A stretch of 64,000 nt of DNA, taken from Vitrella brassicaformis (taxonomy: Eukaryota; Sar; Vitrellaceae). Within the stretch, counting starts at the first letter, position 1. Each line of letters opens with the position of its first letter. The position numbers and the translations under genes were made by a program. The stretch spans positions 4,646-68,645 of the forward strand of contig CDMY01000329.1 of the NCBI GenBank assembly GCA_001179505.1, written 5' to 3'. Shown piece after piece: positions 57,268 through 64,000 of this stretch. The notes beneath the pieces were generated by a model that had not been told where the DNA came from, ran no database searches, and saw only the letters and a program-made list of their open reading frames with translations.

Positions 57268-59009
57268 ATGCAGCTGCGGCTCCTTCTGTCTGCGGTTGCA
57301 TTGCCTGCATTCATTGCCGCTGGGAAACCATCCGATGCCAATCGCCCTGTGGTCATTGCCGGCGGCGGGCCGGCCGCCCTCGCCTCGGCAGCCATGCTCG
57401 CCCGGCGAGGCTTCGCCAACATCCACTTGCTGGAGAAGATGACGAAAGATGAGTATCTGCGAGCGACAGACAGAAGCTATGCCATGGGTGTCTCTCATCG
57501 AGGACAGGCTGCATTACAAGACCTCGGCTTCGACCTCGATTGCCTGGAGAGAGAAGCTGCCGTCACTCCCAGCAACGCGACCATCATCCGGCCAGACGGC
57601 CTTGAGGTTGTGGTGAACATGTCTGCCGGAGGACGAAGGAGGTCTCGCTCGCCGCCAAACCGGCTGCTGACGCGGCAGACGCTTACTCGACTCATGTACC
57701 GAGACCTGATGGCGCGTTTCCCTCGAATCAAGATGACCTTCGGTGCAAAGGTGGTGGGTTGCAATGTGGCCAACCTTGACCACCCATCCAAAACCGCCAC
57801 AGTTCGCTACCAGCTCGACTCAGAGACGGCGCCGCGGGCGATTGGTGATGCGCAGCTCATCATCGCGGCAGACGGAGCCAACTCACGGATCGCTGCCCAT
57901 GTCGCCGAGGTATGTGTGGGTGCTGGGTGGGCACATTTGCAAACACCACGGTCGGTTCTATCATGCTATCATGCGTTGCCGCGTGTGTGTGCCAACAGGT
58001 CGACCCCTCCTTCCAGCAGCACCAACTTGCTAGCGAAGGACGGTTTGCCGGGGGTCTCGACAGGCGATACAAGGTCATCGCATTCCCGCCGGCATTCGAT
58101 GTCGACGTGACAACAACAAGGAGAAGGGGCGTGCTCGGCCGACGGCGGGCAGAGGAGAAAAGCGCCACACTGCACATAGTCCCCAGCGGGTCGGTGCTGA
58201 TCCGGCAAGACCCGACAATGTGCAGAGGACCGACGGACCGGCTGCTGCTCTACATCTTCCAGACGGTGGCCAAGTACTCCCGAGTGGGCATGATTATCGC
58301 CCACAAGGACCATCCCATCCTGCACTGCACCTCAGCTGAGAAGTTCTACACGGTGCTGCAGCGGTATTTCCCTCAGTGGCGCAACGTCCGCCAGGCCATC
58401 AGCAGGAGTGAAGCCGAGCGCTATGTGAAGAAGCGGGTGGGTCACTTCCAGCCGCCGCGGCACTTGAATCGGCTGCATGTGCGTCAGCGAGTGGCGTTTG
58501 TGGGCGACGCTGCACACTCCTTCCCGCCTGACCTGGGGCAGGGGGCCAATGCCGCTCTCGAGGTGCGGGGCGCGGGGAGGGCAGAGAGGGGAGGACTGGG
58601 AGGCTGTCATTCTGTTCGTGTGGTGTCTGTACTGCTGCAGGATGTGGTCGTGTTGGATCGCTGTCTCAGAGAGACCAACAACTGCCTTGCAGAGGCTCTG
58701 CCTCTCTTCTCGCGCCAACGAGCCCCGGACGCACACGCCATTGCGCATCTCGCTTGGCGGTTCAAGATGGGCGGCAGCTCCACACCACTGCTGCAGCGAA
58801 TCCGGTGGCGCACCGACTTCGTGCTCCGGCTGGCCCTCAGCCGCCTGCTGCCCTTCCTCTTCTCGCCGCCAGTTTTCTTGATGATCGGCGAGAGAGGGTT
58901 GTCTTACACTGAGGTATGGAAACGCGCCGAGAGGGCCGGCCGGAGGATGCGGTATGCGGCTGTGCTGGTGGCTGCGGCACTGGTGAAGGCCCTGCTGCTG
59001 TTGGTGTGA
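57268..59009 (+). CDS. FAD-dependent aromatic-ring-type monooxygenase (kynurenine 3-monooxygenase-like)
   Basis: Flavoprotein hydroxylases of this family use NAD(P)H and O2. Three exons (57268-57909, 57999-58562, 58641-59009) give 524 residues. MQLRLLLSAVALPAFIAAG is a signal peptide. VVIAGGGPAALASAAMLARR is the FAD-binding Rossmann motif, with Ala at the third Gly position. LIIAADGANSRIAAHVAE is the DG motif. VAFVGDAAHSFPPDLGQGAN with AALEDVVVLDRCL is the second FAD motif, and its PPDLGQG form is close to kynurenine 3-monooxygenase. The C-terminus ends in a hydrophobic stretch (YAAVLVAAALVKALLLLV) that could anchor it in a membrane. Entry into the secretory path, perhaps the plastid, is inferred from the leader. 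The substrate is unknown. Confidence 0.85.
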
Positions 59010-59666
59010 TGTGATGCGACGTGATGCGACGAAAGGATTTGTGTGTGTGTGTGTGTGCCCGTGACGTATTTTCTCGTCAATTGTCCACGATTTATGTAGG
59101 CAGGTGAGGTGGTTCTGTGGCAATCGGTCACTCACTCACTCGGCAAGCTGTGCGTGCAGACATGACGTGGTGTGTGTGTGTGGGGTGCAGTACAGTGCAT
59201 GCGATCCATGCAGGCTGCACGCAACGAAGTGAAGTGGTATGCTATGCTGCTATGCTTTGGTTCGTTCGGTGCGTGTGTGTACGTGTGTGTATGCGCGATG
59301 CGGTCGGTATGCCGACGTGCAGGTGGCGGTGGAGACCCTCATACCACGAATGCATTCCTGATATGTGACAGATTTGACAAAAAAGTTCGCTCGAGCGCAT
59401 AACCACAAGCCGCTTCATTTCATTCTTTCAGTCAGGAAATCTAAGCGAGTCTCCCTCCCTCGGATGGTATGTGTGTATGTGTGTGTGAGTGACAAATGAC
59501 CGACCCACAGACCAACCGACCGAATGCAATGCTCAGAGGCCTCTCTGAGAGCTGACCTCACTCACAGCAGGCAGATACAGACAGACAGACAGACCTCCAC
59601 ACACATGTAATGTAGCGGCTGGCTGGTGGCGGATGCCACGTCTTTATGTCCTGCGGGGGTGTCATG
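59010..59666. other. Convergent intergenic region
   Basis: 657 bases between the monooxygenase stop and the EF-Tu stop. GT-rich runs and short GACA repeats are present. I see no gene. Confidence 0.65.
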
Positions 59667-62605
59667 TCATGATTGGGCCGCCTGCTGCATCATGGCCTTG
59701 GTCACAATGCCCGACCCAATCGTCCGACCGCTGAGTGAGTGACAAGGAACCACAATCAATCAACGAATGCATGCATACGGGAGAGACAGACGTGTGTGTA
59801 TAATGAGTGAGTGCTGCACTCCTCCCTTGTGTTGTGTGTACCATACCCTTCTCTGATTGCGAATCTGAGCCCCGTTTCGAGCGGCACCATCTTGCCGAGG
59901 TTCACCGTCACCTTGACGTTGTCGCCAGGCATCGCCTGCATGACATGACGACACATCCACACAAACATACAGGAGTTTCTGTCTGTCTGCGCTTGCATCC
60001 CCGTAGGGTAGCTGGTGAGTGCCAGCTGAGCTGACCAACCGACCATTTGCACGTCCTCCGGTAGTATGAGCTCGCAAGGTGCGTCTCCCGTGCGGATGAA
60101 GGCCTGCGGCCTGTAGTGGCTCATGAAGGGCTTCTTGCGGCCGCCCTCCTCCTCCTTCAACACATACAGGTCAGCCTACACAACACACCACACAGACAAA
60201 TATCCGCTCAGCCGTTGATCACATCATTCATGGACACAGAAAATGTCTGTCGGTGTGTCCCGCCTGTCGCGTATGTGTGTATGTGGTTGATGTGCACCTG
60301 GAAAGCGTTGAAGGCCTTGACGGTGCCTGGTGCCGCCAACACCATACCCCTTCCCAGATCCTCTGACATATCAATGACACACAGACAGACAGGGGGACAG
60401 ACAGGACATCCATCAGCAAAAGAATCAATCTGTATGTGTGTGTGGGGGGGGTTCCTACGTCTCTTGACTCCCTTGATCATGACGCCCACTTGGTCGCCGG
60501 CCTGACCCTCATTCAGTGTCTTGCGAAACATCTCCACCTGCACACACAAACACACACACACACACACACCGTGGCCAAACACGTAAATGCCCTCTCTCTC
60601 TCCCTCTCCCTTCGGCCAGCTGTCTGTCGTGTCTGGCGTCCCTACCGCAGCCGCGGTGGTCTTGATTGGTTTCTCTCTGTATCCGACGATCTCGATGGTG
60701 TCGCCCACCTTGACCCTGCCCTGCTCGATGCGGCCCGTGACGACCGTGCCCTTACCCTGCACAACACATACAACACACAACAAGCCAAGCCGAGAGGAGA
60801 GGAGAACAGTGCAGATCAGATGGAACAGGCGCTTGGGTGGTGTGTGGTGTGAGTGAAGGTGTGTAATGGATGGAGGGCTCTCAGCGTTGGTGGAGAGATG
60901 TTTGTGCCTCGTCAGCTGACTGATATCGTATCGGCATTGCCTTCGTTGGTTGGAAGGCACACTCGTTCTTCCTCGATCCCCCCTCCCCCCCTCCCTCCCT
61001 GTCTGTCTGCCTGTGGGAGTCACTGACCGTGATTGCGAGTGAGTCTTCGACGGCCATGAGCAGGGGCAGGTCCACCTTCCTCGCCGGCTCGGGGATGAAG
61101 CTGTCGCACGCCGACATCAACTTGCGCACCGAATCCGCACCCCACTCGCCACTGACACACACACAACACACAGCACACGGCACACATCACAGAGAGAGAG
61201 AGAGAGAGGCGCGTTCCTAGTCCAACCATCCATCCAATGCTCTTGGTGTGTTTGCTTTGCTTACGGCTCTCCGCTGAGTGCTTGCCGTGCCGACCCCCTG
61301 ACGAACGGCGTCTCTTCGCCCGGGAAGCCGTTGTTGGTCAGCAGCTCCCTCACCTGACACACACCACGCATCGCAAGGTATGACACACAGACAGACGTCG
61401 AATGAATGGATGACCCATGCATGGGTCGACGAGGTAGGTACCTCTAGCTCGACGAGGTCGACGAGCTCCATGTCTTCACACATGTCCATCTTGTTCAGGT
61501 ACACTACCAAACGGGACACACCAATCTGATTGATCATCGACACACATACACACACACACACACACACAGACACAGACACAGACACAGAATAGACACAGAC
61601 ACAGAACAGACAGGCACACGAATGACACACGCACGGGCAGGCAGGGCCTATGTGTGTGTCAATCGTGTGCCTTGCCTGGCTGGACAGCAGGATGTGTTCC
61701 CTCGTCTGCGGCATGGGGCCATCGAAGGCAGACACAACCAATATGGCACCTGGGAGAAGGACAACGACAGACACGCACCAGGTGATCTGCCGTGTGTGTG
61801 TGACCGGATTTGTATACCGTCCATCTGTGCGGCTCCCGTGATCATGTTCTTGACGTAGTCAGCATGGCCCGGGCAGTCGACGTGGCCGTAGTGCCTCGCT
61901 GGCGTCTCGTACTCGATGTGAGTCGCGTTGATCGTGATGCCGCGCTTCTGCAGCCACCGAGATAGATGCACAGGCAGGCAATGACAGCGCATGATGGCAT
62001 AGCGGGCCTCTGTCCCTTCCCCTGTTCCCTTGTTGCTTGCCTACCTGCTCCTCGGGAGCTTTATCAATCGACGCATAGTCTCGAAATGTCGCCGTGCCCT
62101 CACCAGCAAGCTGCACGCACCGTACCCAGCAGGCAGGGAACATCAGCCAGCCACTCACCAACGGACAGACACATCGCACACACAGCACAGCCCTTCCTTC
62201 CCACCCACTTGACTGACTCACTGACCACTTTGGTGATAGCGGCAGTGAGTGTGGTCTTGCCGTGGTCGACGTGGCCGATGGTGCCGATGTTGAGGTGCGG
62301 CTTGGTCCGCTCAAACACGCCCGTGGCGAACGACCGGCGGACGCAGCACACACTGAGGCGCGGTGGGGAGAGGGAAGGGCAGGGGAGGTGCTGACACAAC
62401 ACGGCACCCTGTCGGGCCCTCCATGGAATCTGAATATGTCACAGACAGCAAAGAATGACAGACACTGTGTAAGCGTCTGCGCGTCTGTGCTTTGCATACA
62501 TGTGATAATCAGCATACATGTGATCATCTGATACACGTGTGTGTGTGTGGTCACCTGCAGGGTGGCGGGCAGCGGCTGCACTATCCTCGTTGATGACCTC
62601 CACAT
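59667..62605 (-). CDS. TUFM: Mitochondrial translation elongation factor Tu
   Basis: It delivers aminoacyl-tRNA to the mitochondrial ribosome as a GTP complex. The ATG at 62605 gives a basic, Ser/Thr-rich leader ([17 protein letters not shown]), then [19 protein letters not shown], a typical presequence junction. The GTPase motifs are [18 protein letters not shown] (G1), [14 protein letters not shown] (G2), [17 protein letters not shown] (G3), YLNKMDM (G4) and RGSARQAL (G5, Ser-Ala then Arg instead of Leu). Domains 2 and 3 follow: [40 protein letters not shown], then [20 protein letters not shown] and [13 protein letters not shown] at the end. About twelve exons, several under 100 bases. Bacterial-type sequence with this leader argues for mitochondrion rather than plastid, where tufA is usually plastid-encoded. 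Confidence 0.95.
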
Positions 62606-63180
62606 GAATGCCGTGAGTGCAGCTCCCTCCTCTCAGGTTTTCTTTGCAGGAGACCGCTGCTGCACTCGCCCGGCCTGTCGATGAGCCACCTTCGTTGCCG
62701 CTCCTGTCTGTCTGGATGGGCTCCGCCCCGAAAGAGTGAACTCTGCAGCTCCCGATTCAAGATCTCCGACCGCAAGAGCCACAAACCTGTACAGCTGACA
62801 CACAACTGCAGCTTTGGACCTTCTGGAGCAGGTTTTTCTTTTCTCCCTACGGCTCGCGAATCAAACCATAAGCTCGCACAGAGGTTAGTCACCAGAGGAG
62901 GGCCGAAGCAGAGCGCTGGTCTCAAGACAATGGCCAAAATGGCGCTGAACACGACGAATGCATCTGCAGGTTTTTTTGGGTGCAGGGTTTGCCGCCAAGG
63001 GTTTGTTAGGGCTCTGTGAAAGCCAGTTTACCGTCTGGGGTATCTCATTCGTATCTGCATTCTCTTCCTCGCTCTTGCCTGGCCTGTTTTGTCACCTTTT
63101 GGATCTACCTCTCTCTCACACCCATCTGGCCTTCTCCACCCCTCTCTTGTCATCCTATCGCACCCCAGCACCGCCTCGCC
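62606..63180. promoter_or_regulatory. Divergent promoter region with AAGCTCGC and telomere-like repeats
   Basis: 575 bases between the EF-Tu and UDP-galactopyranose mutase starts. AAGCTCGC lies at 62870-62877 and a near copy, GGCTCGC, at 62851-62857. A G-rich stretch with GCAGGGTTTG and AAGGGTTTG units lies at about 62970-63012. Confidence 0.45.
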
Positions 63181-64000
63181 ATGCCGATCATCGAGAGCCT
63201 CAAGGCCAAGCTCACACCCCGGCCGAAAGACAACAAGCGCATCGTCATTGTCGGTGCCGGACCCACTGGTCACACACACACGACACACACGAAGGGGGGA
63301 GGGGGGGGGGGGCCGCGACACAGATCTCGTGTGCATGNNNNNNNNNNNNNNNNNNNNNNNNNNNNNNNNNNNNNNNNNNNNNNNNNNNNNNNNNNNNNNN
63401 NNNNNNNNNNNNNNNNNNNNNNNNNNNNNNNNNNNNNNNNNNNNNNNNNNNNNNNNNNNNNNNNNNNNNNNNNNNNNNNNNNNNNNNNNNNNNNNNNNNN
63501 NNNNNNNNNNNNNNNNNNNNNNNNNNNNNNNNNNNNNNNNNNNNNNNNNNNNNNNNNNNNNNNNNNNNNNNNNNNNNNNNNNNNNNNNNNNNNNNNNNNN
63601 NNNNNNNNNNNNNNNNNNNNNNNNNNNNNNNNNNNNNGGGCCGCGACACAGATCTCGTGTGCATGGTGTCGGTTTGGGTCTCTGTGTGTGCAGGGCTGGG
63701 TGCTGCGACGCGTCTCAGTGAGCTGCAGTACGACAACTGGGTCCTTTTCGACTCTTACGATGAGGCCGGCGGGCTGGCCTACACATACAAAGACCCACAG
63801 GTACGTCCCAGACGCACCAACCTCTCTCAATCTGCATCTGTGTTGTGTGTGTGTGTGTTTGTTAAGGGTTTCCTGTGGGATGTGGGCGGCCACGTGATCT
63901 TCAGCCACTACAAGTACTTCGACGACGTACTTGACCAGGCCGTGGCCGAGTACAACACGCACGAGCGCGAGTCGTGGGTGTGGATGCGCGGCAAGTTCAT
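63181..64000 (+). CDS. Eukaryotic UDP-galactopyranose mutase, N-terminal part
   Basis: A flavoenzyme that interconverts UDP-galactopyranose and UDP-galactofuranose, the donor for galactofuranose in glycans. The start ATG at 63181 gives MPIIESLKAKLTPRPKDNKR and IVIVGAGPTGLGAATRLSEL (FAD-binding GxGxxG). Next come NWVLFDSYDEAGGLAYTYKD and GFLWDVGGHVIFSHYKYFDD. The GGHVIFSHYKYFDD block is characteristic of the fungal and protist form of the enzyme. The first intron (phase 1, Gly split) contains the second 300-N gap. The second intron is near 63800-63866. The gene runs off the window, so the active site and C-terminus cannot be seen. Confidence 0.88.
63338..63637. other. Assembly gap of 300 N flanked by an identical 28-bp sequence
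   Basis: Exactly 300 N. The 28 bases before it (63310-63337) and after it (63638-63665) are identical, starting GGGCCGCGACACAG. A G run of about 20 bases precedes the left copy. The gap is therefore likely a sequencing stop in the homopolymer with overlapping reads not merged. It lies within an intron, so the coding sequence is unaffected. Confidence 0.95.

Noticed and set aside
57795-58110. Continuation of the first monooxygenase exon through the intron at 57910-57998
   Set aside because: Reading through gives GT-derived residues and loses the downstream FAD motif frame. The GT-AG intron restores the family sequence.
63016-63180. An earlier start for the UDP-galactopyranose mutase, from 63016
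   Set aside because: The upstream residues (LPRSCLACFVTFWIYLSL and so on) could pass for a signal. However, the family starts close to the FAD motif, and the ATG at 63181 fits its usual lead. An upstream leader would need transcript support.
1-64000. tRNA, rRNA, transposase or reverse transcriptase genes
   Set aside because: I looked for cloverleaf-like arms, rRNA-like stretches and catalytic motifs of mobile elements on both strands by eye and found none that I could support.

Overview
The window is nuclear DNA of a photosynthetic alveolate. The gene style fits a chromerid such as Vitrella brassicaformis, but that name is my inference. The signs are GC-rich genes cut by many short introns (mostly about 60-120 nt) that are full of TG/CA repeats. 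There is a ClpS adaptor whose leader is a secretory signal peptide followed by a transit-like stretch, as used for complex red-lineage plastids. There is also a nuclear sigma-70 factor, a mitochondrial EF-Tu and a PITSLRE kinase. I see no rRNA, tRNA, CRISPR array or intact mobile element.

Layout: 1-1472 (-) end of an uncharacterised gene; 1717-2548 (+) plastid ClpS; 3313-20494 (-) one very large gene that reads as a terminal nucleotidyltransferase, a UPF1/Sen1-type helicase and a TRANK1-like UvrD-type helicase in one chain; 20665-23310 (+) CDK11/PITSLRE kinase; 23642-26219 (+) RING/B-box/coiled-coil protein; 26569-28014 (-) single-pass membrane protein with cadherin-like beta-sandwich repeats; 28334-32082 (+) golgin with a C-terminal GRAB-like domain; 33005-34739 (-) WW-like protein; 34740-35514 a repeat-bearing, lower-GC stretch; 35515-36398 (-) small secreted acidic protein; 36795-40385 (-) FKBP-TPR immunophilin; 40695-42451 (+) organellar sigma factor; 42758-43476 (-) small unknown protein; 43552-52909 (+) very large two-membrane-segment surface protein; 53608-57147 (-) ATAD3; 57268-59009 (+) FAD monooxygenase; 59667-62605 (-) mitochondrial EF-Tu; 63181-64000 (+) start of a eukaryotic UDP-galactopyranose mutase. 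Two assembly gaps of exactly 300 N lie at 19008-19307 and 63338-63637, each beside a C or G homopolymer.

The genes are not an operon, but two themes recur. Organelle functions: ClpS and the sigma factor (plastid), ATAD3 and EF-Tu (mitochondrion). RNA processing: the giant gene and CDK11, which share a divergent promoter. Many neighbours are divergent pairs. Five of the six short divergent spacers carry the same 8-mer, AAGCTCGC, and the sixth carries GAGCTCGC. This is a candidate promoter element.

The strongest novelty candidate is the giant gene. The frame can be followed across both domain junctions, and neither junction leaves room for a separate promoter.
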